Source: Streptomyces liangshanensis (GTDB lineage Bacteria > Actinomycetota > Actinomycetes > Streptomycetales > Streptomycetaceae). From it: a stretch of DNA of 64,000 bases. This document shows, one piece after another, positions 52,682-60,594 of the stretch; within the stretch, counting starts at the first letter, position 1; each line of letters begins with the position of its first letter. The stretch spans positions 1,178,001 through 1,242,000 of the forward strand of contig NZ_CP050177.1 of assembly GCF_011694815.1 (NCBI RefSeq). The letters are read 5' to 3'. A program made the translations under genes and the position numbers. The notes beneath the pieces were generated by a model that was given only the letters and a program-made list of their open reading frames with translations, had not been told where the DNA came from and ran no database searches.

Positions 52682-54014
52682 GGAGAGGACACCCATGGGA
52701 TCCGGGGGAAGAACGCCCGTGGGGCGGCTGGGGGCGGCGCTGCGCGCGGTCCCGCGTCACCTTCGTGAAGACCTCCTGGGGGCGCGGGCGTTCGCTCCCG
52801 GGCCGGGGGCGGAGCGGCCCGGGTGGCGGGACTGGCAGCCGGTGGTCGTGCTCGTGACGGTGATCTGCGCGGTGTTCGTCGGCGCGATGGGGGTCGAAGG
52901 CCTCATCTGGGGGTCGGGGCTCGACCCGGCGTACGGCACGCTCCTCGGCGTGCTCCAGGGGGCGGCGCTGGTGGCCGCCGTGTTCCGGCCCGTACCGGCG
53001 TGGTGGGTGGTGACGCTGGTCATGGTCGTCGTCGCGCTCACCACGGAGTCGGGCCTGGGCCGGGACGGGCTGTACCCCTGGACCGGGGAGGGGATGGCCC
53101 TCCAGGCCGGGGTGCTGTTCCTGCTGGCGCTGCGGTTGCGGCCCCGGGTCGCGTGCGAGGCGCTGGCGGTCAGCCTTCTGGCGGGCGCGGGCTGCGGGCT
53201 GTTCGTCAGCACGGCGCACAACGGGGACGTGACGCGGGCCGCCGCGGTCCTGACCGTCGCGGTGGTGGTGGGCGCCGCGCTGCGGGGCGGCCGGGTGGCC
53301 CGTACCGAACTGGTCGTCCAGGCCGGCCTCACCGCCGACGAACGGGCCCGGCGCACGCTCCTGGAGGAGCGCAACCGGATCGCGCGCGAGCTGCACGACG
53401 TGGTGGCCCATCACATGTCGGTCATCTCCATCCAGGCGCAGGTCGCGCCGCACCTGGTCGACCACCCGTCCGAGGAGCTGCGGGAGAACCTCGCCGGCAT
53501 TCGGGCGAACGCGGTCGACGCGCTCACCGAACTGCGCCGGGTGCTGGGCGTGCTGCGCTCCGAGGACACGCTGTCGGAGCGTGCGCGGCACGCGCCGCAG
53601 CCCACGCTGGACCGGCTGGAGGAGCTGATCGGTACGGTACGGAGGGCCGGGCTCGCGGTCACGACGGCGATCACCGGCGAACGGCGGCGGCTGGCCCCCG
53701 GGGTCGGCCTCTCGGCGTACCGGATCGTGCAGGAGGCGCTGAGCAACGCGATGCGGCACGCGCCGGGGGCGGGGGTGCGGGTGGAGATCGGGTACCTGCC
53801 GTCCTGCGTCGTGGTGCGGGTCGTGAACGGCGCTCCCGCGCGGGCCGCCGCGCCGCCGGCCACGGACGCGGGGCACGGGCTGCTGGGGATGCGGGAGCGC
53901 ACTGCGATGCTGGGCGGTGAACTGGTCACCGGGGCGACGCCGGCCGGCGGGTACGAGGTGACGGCGACGCTGCCGACGGAGGAGCCCGCGATCCGCACGG
54001 AGGAAACCACATGA
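52674..54014 (+). CDS. Sensor histidine kinase, NarL/DesK type
   Basis: 446 residues. About five hydrophobic segments in residues 55-215, then a HisKA_3 dimerisation domain with RNRIARELHDVVAHHMSVISIQAQ (phospho-acceptor histidine in ELHD), and a HATPase_c domain (VQEALSNAMRHAPGAG, GHGLLGMRER). The signal is unknown; the short loops suggest a membrane or envelope cue. ATG at 52674 has GGAGG upstream; ATG at 52695 is also possible. It overlaps the acyltransferase stop and is coupled to the response regulator by ATGA. Confidence 0.92.
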   Translation: MSRERTPMGSGGRTPVGRLGAALRAVPRHLREDLLGARAFAPGPGAERPGWRDWQPVVVLVTVICAVFVGAMGVEGLIWGSGLDPAYGTLLGVLQGAALVAAVFRPVPAWWVVTLVMVVVALTTESGLGRDGLYPWTGEGMALQAGVLFLLALRLRPRVACEALAVSLLAGAGCGLFVSTAHNGDVTRAAAVLTVAVVVGAALRGGRVARTELVVQAGLTADERARRTLLEERNRIARELHDVVAHHMSVISIQAQVAPHLVDHPSEELRENLAGIRANAVDALTELRRVLGVLRSEDTLSERARHAPQPTLDRLEELIGTVRRAGLAVTTAITGERRRLAPGVGLSAYRIVQEALSNAMRHAPGAGVRVEIGYLPSCVVVRVVNGAPARAAAPPATDAGHGLLGMRERTAMLGGELVTGATPAGGYEVTATLPTEEPAIRTEETT

Positions 54015-54706
54015 CATCACCACCGGCCGCGCCGGCGCCCATCCGCGTGCTCGTCGCGGACGACCAGGTCATGGTGCGTCAGGGCTTCACCGTGCTGCTG
54101 AACGCCGAGGACGGGATCGAGGTCGTGGGCCAGGCGGTGGACGGTCTCGACGCGCTGGCGAAGGTCGCCGAACTCGACCCGGACGTCGTCCTGATGGACA
54201 TCCGGATGCCGGAACTGGGCGGCATAGAGGCGACCCGCCGCCTCACCGGCCCGGGCGGGCCGCCGCACGTGAAGGTGCTCGTCCTCACCACCTTCGACCT
54301 GGACGAGTACGTGTACGAGGCGCTGCGCGCGGGCGCGTCCGGGTTCCTCCTCAAGGACGCGTCGGCGGAGGAACTGGCACGGGCGGTACGGGTGGTGGCG
54401 GCCGGGGACGCGCTGCTCGCGCCGAACATCACCAAGCGGCTGATCGCCGAGTTCTCCCGGGTGACGGCGGCCCCGCGCGCGCCGCGCGGGGACCGGGTCG
54501 GCGCCCTGACGGAGCGGGAGACGGAGGTGCTGTCGCTGATCGCGCAGGGCCTGTCGAACGCGGAGATCGCGACGCGGCTCGTCGTGGCGGAGCAGACGGT
54601 GAAGACCCATGTGGGCCGGATCCTGGTCAAGTTGGGCCTGCGGGACCGGACGCAGGCGGCGGTGTTCGCGTACGAGACGGGTGTGGTGCGGCCGACCGGC
54701 TACTGA
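54011..54706 (+). CDS. LuxR/NarL-type response regulator
   Basis: 231 residues. The receiver domain has VLVADDQVMVRQGF, the phospho-acceptor aspartate in PDVVLMDIRMPELGG, TTFDLDEYVYEAL and LLKDAS. The C-terminal LuxR helix-turn-helix is LTERETEVLSLIAQGLSNAEIATRLVVAEQTVKTHV. It is the cognate partner of the preceding kinase (4-base overlap) and likely controls the hydrolase and acyltransferase genes in the same unit. Confidence 0.95.
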   Translation: MTSPPAAPAPIRVLVADDQVMVRQGFTVLLNAEDGIEVVGQAVDGLDALAKVAELDPDVVLMDIRMPELGGIEATRRLTGPGGPPHVKVLVLTTFDLDEYVYEALRAGASGFLLKDASAEELARAVRVVAAGDALLAPNITKRLIAEFSRVTAAPRAPRGDRVGALTERETEVLSLIAQGLSNAEIATRLVVAEQTVKTHVGRILVKLGLRDRTQAAVFAYETGVVRPTGY

Positions 54707-54722
54707 GCGGGGGGTGGTGGGA

Positions 54723-54735
54723 AACAATGGCCCCA
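54723..54735 (+). promoter_or_regulatory. -10-like box of leaderless RidA gene
   Basis: AACAAT (54723-54728) is six bases before the ATG at 54735 and no ribosome site is present. The first base of the hexamer is not consensus. Confidence 0.4.
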
Positions 54736-55178
54736 TGACTCCCGAAGCCCCCCTCACCCCCACGACACACCTCACCCACGTCACCGCCCCCGACGGGGTC
54801 GCCCCCGGCAACGGCTACAGCCACGTCGTCTGGGGCACCGGCCGCTTCGTCGCGGTCTCCGGCCAGTGCGCGTTCGACGAGGCCGGCGGGATCGTGGGCG
54901 TGGGCGACGCGGCGGCCCAGGCGCGCCAGGTGTTCGAGAACCTGCGCCGCTGCCTGGCGGCGGCGGGCGCCACGTTCGACGACGTCGTGAAGCTGACGTT
55001 CTTCGTGACGGACGTGGCCCACCTGCCGGCGGTCCGCGAGGCCCGCGACGCGGTGATCGCCCCGGAACGCCCCCCGGCCAGCTCGGCGTTCCAGGTCGCG
55101 GCCCTGATCCGCCCCGAACTCCTGGTGGAGATCGAGGCATTCGCCATCGTCCCCACCCCGGCGGACACCCCCCGGTAA
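54735..55178 (+). CDS. RidA/YjgF-family protein
   Basis: 147 residues. FVAVSGQCAFDEAGGIVGVGDAAAQARQVFENLRRCLAAAGATFDDVVKLTFFVTD is the RidA core, and PPASSAFQVAALIRPELLVEIEAFAIV has the late family signature. RidA proteins hydrolyse reactive enamines and imines from PLP enzymes; the conserved arginine that marks true RidA lies in LIRPELLVEIEA. It is probably leaderless and separate from the two-component operon. Confidence 0.92.
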   Translation: MTPEAPLTPTTHLTHVTAPDGVAPGNGYSHVVWGTGRFVAVSGQCAFDEAGGIVGVGDAAAQARQVFENLRRCLAAAGATFDDVVKLTFFVTDVAHLPAVREARDAVIAPERPPASSAFQVAALIRPELLVEIEAFAIVPTPADTPR

Positions 55179-55219
55179 CCGCCACGGTCCGAGCGAGGAC
55201 GAACGCCGACCGCGAGCGG

Positions 55220-55795
55220 CTACGGCAGGGACGTCAGCGCCGCCGTGGCCGCCGCCGTCAGGCGGGGGTGGGTGCGAGCCGCTTCCAGGGAGGGGCGGGC
55301 TCGGGGGTCGGCCAGGCGGTGCAGGCCCTCTACGCAGGCCAGGGCCACCCGCCAGTGCGGGTCGTCCGGGGCGGACAGCCGTTCCAGGGTGGCGATCAGC
55401 ACGGGTACGGACTCGGGGGCGTCCAGCTCCGTGAGGAGGCGTACGGGGTGCAGGGCGTACGCGGTGCGCAGCGTGTTCGTCGCCAGGGCCGCCGCCGCGC
55501 GGGCCGTGCGCGGGTCGGCCAGCCGCGCCAGCGCGTACGACGCGCTCACGCAGCGCTCCGGATCGCGGTGGTTGAGCAGCAGCACCAGCGCCTCGAACGC
55601 CCGCCGGTCTCCCCCGCACCCCAGCCGGAACGCGGCGATCTCCCGCGCCCACAGCGGCCGTTCGCGCTCCACGAGCACCCCGGCCAGCTCCTCGTGGTCC
55701 CCGGTGGTCAGGAGCCGCTCGCACGCGGCGGACCCACCGGACTCGTCCCGCACCCGGTCCGCGAGCGAGCGGAAGTCCTCATCCATGGCGCTCAT
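55220..55795 (-). CDS. HEAT-repeat protein
   Basis: 191 residues made of short helical pairs (RPLWAREIAAFRLGCGGDRRAFEALVLLLNHRDPERCVSASYALARLADPRTARAA), a HEAT/PBS-lyase-like alpha-solenoid. It is probably a binding scaffold; no enzyme residues are seen. Start ATG 55795 (MSAMDEDF) or 55786. A TATCCT box (55812-55807 on the minus strand) lies just upstream, giving a very short leader. Confidence 0.8.
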   Translation of the reverse strand: MSAMDEDFRSLADRVRDESGGSAACERLLTTGDHEELAGVLVERERPLWAREIAAFRLGCGGDRRAFEALVLLLNHRDPERCVSASYALARLADPRTARAAAALATNTLRTAYALHPVRLLTELDAPESVPVLIATLERLSAPDDPHWRVALACVEGLHRLADPRARPSLEAARTHPRLTAAATAALTSLP

Positions 55796-55862
55796 CCATG
55801 ACGAAGAGGATAGGTCCTGAAGGCCCGCCCGGATCCGGTCCCCGCCCAGGTCTGGCGCGCTC

Positions 55863-55879
55863 GTTACCCGTCGGTTAAC
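55863..55879. promoter_or_regulatory. Operator-like inverted repeat before dehydrogenase gene
   Basis: GTTACCCGTCGGTTAAC is a palindrome with one mismatched pair. It lies 227 bases before the dehydrogenase ATG and 68 bases before the HEAT-repeat gene, in the 310-base gap 55796-56105. It could be a TetR site for the regulator at 57983 or another protein. The rest of the gap shows only GC-rich leader sequence and the ribosome site. Confidence 0.35.
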
Positions 55880-56105
55880 CTCAGATGAGCGGGAAACCCC
55901 CGCGACTCGCGTGGCCTGGTGACGCAGCCATCGCGAGTGCTGTCGGTTCCAGACACGGCGCGGCTCCGGAACAGAGCCCGCCGCCCCTCTCCGCGACCCG
56001 CATCCGCCGCGCGCGCCGCAGCGCGTCGGCCCCCGGCGGCCACCGAGCACCTGTACGTGCCGTGCCGCCACCCCAGTCGTCACCCCTTTCCCCTTGGAGT
56101 CCCTC

Positions 56106-57920
56106 ATGGACATCCCCTCGGACACCCCGACGCCCCTGCCCCGCCCCCTCCTCCCCACCGTCGCCGTGGTCGGCCTCGGCACCATGGGCACCGGCATCGC
56201 CGAGACCCTCGCCCGGGCCGGCCGCGAGGTGATCGGCATCGACATCAGCGACGCGGCGGCCGGCCGGGCCGTGGCCGCGATCGAGGCGTCCACCGCGCGG
56301 GCCGTGGAGCGCGGCCGCCTCACGGACGAGGAGCGGCGCACGGTCCTCGCGCGCCTGCGCACCTTCTCCGACCTGCGCGCCGCCGCCGACGCCGCGCTCG
56401 TCATCGAGGTCGTGCCGGAGTCGTACGAGACCAAGCGGCAGGTGATCCGGGAGCTGGACGGGATCGTCACTCCCGGCACGATCCTCGCGACGGGCACGAA
56501 CGCGCTGTCGGTGACACGCCTCGCCGCCGACTCCGCGCACCCGGAGCGCGTCCTCGGCCTGCACTTCTTCAACCCGGCGCCCGCGATGAAGCTGGTCGAG
56601 GTGGTGTCCTCGGTCCTCACCTCGCCCCGAGCGGTCGAGGCGGTCACCGCCCTCGCCCGCGACCTGGGCAAGGAGCCCGTCGCCGTGGGCGACCGCCCCG
56701 GCTTCGTCGCGGACGGCCTCCTCTTCGGCTACCTCAACCAGGCCGCCGCGATGTACGAGTCGGGCTACGCCTCCCGCGCCGACATCGACGCGGCCATGCG
56801 GCTGGGCTGCGGCCTGCCGATGGGCCCGCTCGCCCTGCTCGACCTGATCGGGATCGACACCGCGCGCACGGTCCTGGAGGCGATGTACAGCGCGTCCCAC
56901 GACCGGCTGCACGCGCCCGCCCCCGTCCTCGGCCAGCTCGGCGCGGCGGGCCTGACGGGGCGCAAGGCGGGCCGCGGCTTCTACACGTACGCGGAGCCGG
57001 GCAGCGCCACGGCCGTCCCCGACGCCCTCACCCCGGCGGACGGCCCGGGCCCGGTCGCGGGCCGGGCCGTCGGGTCCGTCGGCGTCGCGGGCTCCGGCAC
57101 GATGGCGAGCGGGATCGCGGAGGTCTTCGCGAAGGCCGGGTACGACGTCGTCCTGGCGGCCAGGAGCACCGAGAAGGCACGGGGTGCCAAGGACCGGGTC
57201 GCCGCGTCCCTGGCCCGCTCGGTCGCCAAGGGGCGGCTGACGGAGGAGGCGCGCGGGGAGGCCCTGGCGCGGATCCGCCCGGCCGGCACGCTCGACGCGT
57301 TCTCCGGGGTGGACCTCGCGGTCGAGGCCGTCGCCGAGGACCTGGAGGTGAAGCGGCAGCTCTTCGGCGTGCTCGACAAGGTCTGCCGCCCCGGCGCGGT
57401 CCTCGCCACGACCACCTCCTCGCTGCCGGTCATCGCCTGCGCCCGGGCGACCTCGCGCCCCCAGGACGTCGTCGGGCTGCACTTCTTCAACCCGGCGCCC
57501 GCGATGAAGCTGGTCGAGGTGGTCCGTACCGTCCTGACGGCCGACGACGTCCGCGCCACCGCCCATGAGGTGTGCGCGCGGCTGCGCAAGCACCCGGTGG
57601 ACTGCGGCGACCGGGCCGGCTTCATCGTGAACGCCCTGCTGTTCCCGTACCTGAACAACGCCGTGAAGATGGTCCAGGAGCACTACGCGACCCCCGACGA
57701 CATCGACACGGCGATGAAGCTCGGCGGGGGCTACCCGATGGGGCCCTTCGAGCTGCTGGACGTGGTCGGTCTCGACGTCTCGCTGGCGATCGAGCGGGTG
57801 CTGCACCGGGAGTTCCGCGATCCGGGCCTGGCTCCCGCGCCCCTGCTGGAGCACCTGGTGGCGGCCGGCTGCCTGGGCCGCAAGTCGGGCCGCGGCTTCC
57901 GCGCGCACGCCGCGCGCTGA
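56106..57920 (+). CDS. Tandem 3-hydroxyacyl-CoA dehydrogenase (3-hydroxybutyryl-CoA dehydrogenase)
   Basis: 604 residues formed by two full 3HCDH units in tandem. Each has a Rossmann start (VAVVGLGTMGTGIAETLARAG; VGVAGSGTMASGIAEVFAKAG), the shared HFFNPAPAMKLVEVV, and a C-terminal domain (GLPMGPLALLDLIG; GYPMGPFELLDVVG). The second Rossmann keeps GxGxxxxG in altered form. NAD-dependent oxidation of 3-hydroxybutyryl-CoA, or the reverse reduction of acetoacetyl-CoA, would feed crotonyl-CoA to Ccr encoded downstream. The ATG at 56106 follows GGAG. Followed by a TetR gene after a hairpin. Confidence 0.93.
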   Translation: MDIPSDTPTPLPRPLLPTVAVVGLGTMGTGIAETLARAGREVIGIDISDAAAGRAVAAIEASTARAVERGRLTDEERRTVLARLRTFSDLRAAADAALVIEVVPESYETKRQVIRELDGIVTPGTILATGTNALSVTRLAADSAHPERVLGLHFFNPAPAMKLVEVVSSVLTSPRAVEAVTALARDLGKEPVAVGDRPGFVADGLLFGYLNQAAAMYESGYASRADIDAAMRLGCGLPMGPLALLDLIGIDTARTVLEAMYSASHDRLHAPAPVLGQLGAAGLTGRKAGRGFYTYAEPGSATAVPDALTPADGPGPVAGRAVGSVGVAGSGTMASGIAEVFAKAGYDVVLAARSTEKARGAKDRVAASLARSVAKGRLTEEARGEALARIRPAGTLDAFSGVDLAVEAVAEDLEVKRQLFGVLDKVCRPGAVLATTTSSLPVIACARATSRPQDVVGLHFFNPAPAMKLVEVVRTVLTADDVRATAHEVCARLRKHPVDCGDRAGFIVNALLFPYLNNAVKMVQEHYATPDDIDTAMKLGGGYPMGPFELLDVVGLDVSLAIERVLHREFRDPGLAPAPLLEHLVAAGCLGRKSGRGFRAHAAR

Positions 57921-57934
57921 CCCGGAGCGGCGGG

Positions 57935-57952
57935 GCGCGCCCGCGGGCGCGC
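57935..57952 (+). terminator. GC palindrome terminator after dehydrogenase gene
   Basis: An 18-base perfect palindrome (8-base stem, GC loop) 14 bases after the stop, with a C-run but no T-run. It sits just before the TetR promoter. Confidence 0.6.
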
Positions 57953-57970
57953 TCCCCCGCGTCGATGCAG

Positions 57971-57983
57971 TACGTTCACCTCA
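57971..57983 (+). promoter_or_regulatory. -10 box of leaderless TetR gene
   Basis: TACGTT (57971-57976) with six bases (CACCTC) to the ATG at 57983, no ribosome site. Confidence 0.55.
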
Positions 57984-58795
57984 TGTCGCCGTCCGCCGAG
58001 TCGTCCCGTAAGAACCCCAGGTCCGACGCTCCCGAGAGCGCCTCAGGGACCAAGGCGGCCGCGCAGCGGCTGAAGATGCGCCGCGAGCTGGCCGCCGCGG
58101 CCATGGAGCTGTTCGCGACCAAGGGGTACGAGGCGACGACGGTCGACGAGATCGCCGCCGCGGCCGGGGTGGCGCGCAGGACCTTCTTCCGGCACTTCCG
58201 GTCCAAGGAAGAGGCGATCTTCCCCGACCACGACGACACGCTCGTGCGGGCCGAGGCGGTCCTGAACGCGGCGCCGTCCCACGAGCACCCGCTCGACACG
58301 GTCTGCCGGGGCATCAAGGAAGTCATGCGGATGTACGCGGCGTCGCCCGCGGTCTCCGTGGAGCGCTACCGCCTCACCCGCGAGGTGCCGACCCTGCGGG
58401 AGCGGGAGATCGCCTCGGTGGCCCGCTACGAGCGGCTGTTCACGCGCTACCTGCTGGGTCACTTCGACGAGCTGGACCACACCGACGGCAACGACGACCC
58501 GCTGCTGGCGGAGGTGGCCGCGTCGGCGGTCGTCACCGCCCACAACCACGTGCTGCGGCGGTGGCTGCGGGCCGGCGGCCAGGGCGACGTGGAGGCGCAG
58601 CTCGACCACGCCTTCGCGATCGTCCGCGACACGTTCGGCCCGGGCATCGGCGCGGGCCTGTCGATGGGCGGCAGGACCGACCGCCCGGCGGTCACGGCCC
58701 GTGCCGGCGGGGACGTCCTGGTGACGGTGGCGCACACCGACGCGCCGCTGGACGAGGTCATGCGGACGATCAAGCGGGCACTGAAGGACGCGTAG
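57983..58795 (+). CDS. TetR-family regulator of the ethylmalonyl-CoA locus
   Basis: 270 residues. The helix-turn-helix is RRELAAAAMELFATKGYEATTVDEIAAAAGVARRTFFRHFRSKEEAIFPDHD. The ligand domain is long, with an MTIKRALKDA-like basic end (VMRTIKRALKDA). It lies between the dehydrogenase gene and ccr in the same orientation, the arrangement I recall from the S. coelicolor ccr region. It is the likely controller of ccr through the inverted repeat at 58946-58975; whether it represses or activates is unknown. Confidence 0.9.
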   Translation: MSPSAESSRKNPRSDAPESASGTKAAAQRLKMRRELAAAAMELFATKGYEATTVDEIAAAAGVARRTFFRHFRSKEEAIFPDHDDTLVRAEAVLNAAPSHEHPLDTVCRGIKEVMRMYAASPAVSVERYRLTREVPTLREREIASVARYERLFTRYLLGHFDELDHTDGNDDPLLAEVAASAVVTAHNHVLRRWLRAGGQGDVEAQLDHAFAIVRDTFGPGIGAGLSMGGRTDRPAVTARAGGDVLVTVAHTDAPLDEVMRTIKRALKDA

Positions 58796-58802
58796 CCGAG
58801 CG

Positions 58803-58822
58803 GGCGCCCCGTCGCGGGCGCC
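58803..58822 (+). terminator. Hairpin after TetR gene
   Basis: GGCGCCC and GGGCGCC pair across a 6-base loop, just after the TetR stop, separating it from the ccr promoter. Confidence 0.55.
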
Positions 58823-58945
58823 GCCGCCCGAAGGACCGTCCCCGCCACACGTTCGACCGCACATTCCCCTCACCCGGCTGATATTCACCGCATTCCGGGC
58901 GGTAGGTATGGCTCATGCGTGCCATGAGACCGACAGATGAGAGAA

Positions 58946-58993
58946 ACACCTGGCACCCAGTGCCTTGCCAGGTGTCACACCGTGCCATACGTT
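58946..58993 (+). promoter_or_regulatory. ccr operon promoter with inverted repeat over the -35 box
   Basis: TTGCCA (58965-58970), 17-base spacer, TACGTT (58988-58993). ACACCTGGCA (58946-58955) and TGCCAGGTGT (58966-58975) are perfect 10-base arms with a 10-base spacer. The right arm overlaps the -35 box, so a bound regulator would affect polymerase access. A nested GGCAC/GTGCC pair lies at the inner end. Confidence 0.6.
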
Positions 58994-58999
58994 GAAGGT

Positions 59000-59216
59000 G
59001 TCCGGCTGTTCCCGCAAGCCTTCTCGCTTGTGCGCCCGGACGCCTGCGTCACAGGCACCCCGCGCCCACCCGGCGCCGCTCAGCAGCACCCGCCACGTCC
59101 GGGGTCACACTCCGGCCGGCGGCGCGCCACCTCTGGAGCCGACGCCCCACCTCCACCCCAGACCGCCGCACGCGGCCCCGCACCTCACCACCCCCAGCTT
59201 CGCCGGAGGCACCACC
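59000..59216 (+). other. Long untranslated leader of the ccr operon
   Basis: If transcription starts near 59000, the leader is about 217 bases. It is C-rich and contains only the CGGAGG ribosome site near the end. I found no B12-box or other riboswitch core by eye and no open frame of note. This completes the 421-base gap 58796-59216. Confidence 0.4.
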
Positions 59217-60593
59217 GTGAAGGACATCCTGGACGCGATCCAGTCGCCGGACTCCACGCCCGCCGACTTCGCCGCACTGCCCCTCCCGGACTCGTACCGT
59301 GCCGTGACCGTGCACAAGGACGAGACGGAGATGTTCGCCGGCCTTCCCACCGCCGAGAAGGACCCGCGCGAGTCCCTGCACGTCGACGACGTTCCCGTGC
59401 CCGAACTCGGCCCCGGCGAGGCCCTCGTGGCCGTCATGGCCAGCTCGGTCAACTACAACTCCGTCTGGACCTCGATCTTCGAGCCGATGGCCACCTTCGG
59501 GTTCCTGGAGCGGTACGGACGGCTCAGCGACCTCGCCCGCCGCCACGACCTGCCGTACCACGTCATCGGCTCCGACCTGGCGGGCGTCGTGCTGCGCACC
59601 GGACCCGGCGTCAACTCCTGGCGCCCGGGCGACGAGGTGGTGGCCCACTGCCTCTCCGTCGAGCTGGAGAGCTCGGACGGGCACAACGACACCATGCTCG
59701 ACCCCGAGCAGCGGATCTGGGGCTTCGAGACCAACTTCGGGGGCCTCGCCGAGATCGCGCTCGTCAAGTCCAACCAGCTGATGCCGAAGCCGCAGCACCT
59801 CAGCTGGGAGGAGGCGGCGGCGCCCGGACTCGTCAACTCCACCGCGTACCGCCAGCTCGTCTCGCGCAACGGCGCGGGCATGAAGCAGGGCGACAACGTG
59901 CTGATCTGGGGGGCGAGCGGCGGACTCGGCTCGTACGCCACCCAGTTCGCCCTGGCCGGCGGCGCCACCCCGATCTGTGTGGTCTCCAGCGACCGGAAGG
60001 CCGAGCTGTGCCGGCGGATGGGCGCCGAGGCGATCATCGACCGCTCCGCCGAGGGCTACACGTTCTGGACGGACGAGCACCACCAGGACCCCCGCGAGTG
60101 GAAGCGGTTCGGCAAGCGCATCCGCGAACTGACCGGCGGCGAGGACGTGGACATCGTCTTCGAGCACCCGGGGCGCGAGACGTTCGGCGCGAGTGTCTAC
60201 GTCACCCGCAAGGGCGGCACGATCGTCACCTGCGCCTCCACCTCGGGCTTCACCCACGAGTACGACAACCGGTACCTGTGGATGTCGCTCAAGCGGATCG
60301 TCGGCTCGCACTTCGCCAACTACCGCGAGGCGTGGGAGGCCAACCGGCTGGTCGCCAAGGGGAGGATCCACCCCACGCTGTCGAAGGTGTACGCCCTGGA
60401 GGACACCGGCCAGGCCGCGTACGACGTCCACCGCAACCGTCACCAGGGCAAGGTCGGCGTGCTGGCCCTCGCCCCCGCCGAAGGCCTCGGGGTGCGCGAC
60501 GAGGAGCTGCGCGCCCGCCACCTCGACGCGATCAACCTGTTCCGCGACGACGCGCGGGCGCAGCCGCTCGCCGCGCACGGCGGGGTCCACTGA
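59217..60593 (+). CDS. ccr: Crotonyl-CoA carboxylase/reductase
   Basis: 458 residues. Ccr reduces crotonyl-CoA with NADPH while adding CO2 to give ethylmalonyl-CoA, in the acetate-assimilating ethylmalonyl-CoA pathway and as a polyketide extender source. Seen: KDILDAIQSPDSTPADFAALPLPDSYRAVTVHKDETEMF at the start, SSVNYNSVW, HVIGSDLAGVVLR, GFETNFGG (CO2-site Phe/Glu), WGASGGLGSYATQFA (NADPH loop) and GSHFANY (CO2-site His). Very close to streptomycete Ccr throughout. The GTG at 59217 has CGGAGG seven bases upstream. One base separates it from meaA. Confidence 0.97.
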   Translation: MKDILDAIQSPDSTPADFAALPLPDSYRAVTVHKDETEMFAGLPTAEKDPRESLHVDDVPVPELGPGEALVAVMASSVNYNSVWTSIFEPMATFGFLERYGRLSDLARRHDLPYHVIGSDLAGVVLRTGPGVNSWRPGDEVVAHCLSVELESSDGHNDTMLDPEQRIWGFETNFGGLAEIALVKSNQLMPKPQHLSWEEAAAPGLVNSTAYRQLVSRNGAGMKQGDNVLIWGASGGLGSYATQFALAGGATPICVVSSDRKAELCRRMGAEAIIDRSAEGYTFWTDEHHQDPREWKRFGKRIRELTGGEDVDIVFEHPGRETFGASVYVTRKGGTIVTCASTSGFTHEYDNRYLWMSLKRIVGSHFANYREAWEANRLVAKGRIHPTLSKVYALEDTGQAAYDVHRNRHQGKVGVLALAPAEGLGVRDEELRARHLDAINLFRDDARAQPLAAHGGVH

Positions 60594-60594
60594 C

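Noticed and set aside
59000..59216. Cobalamin riboswitch before the B12-dependent meaA operon
   Set aside because: No B12-box-like sequence or matching stem arrangement was seen in the leader, and such switches usually precede B12-independent isozymes or transport genes.
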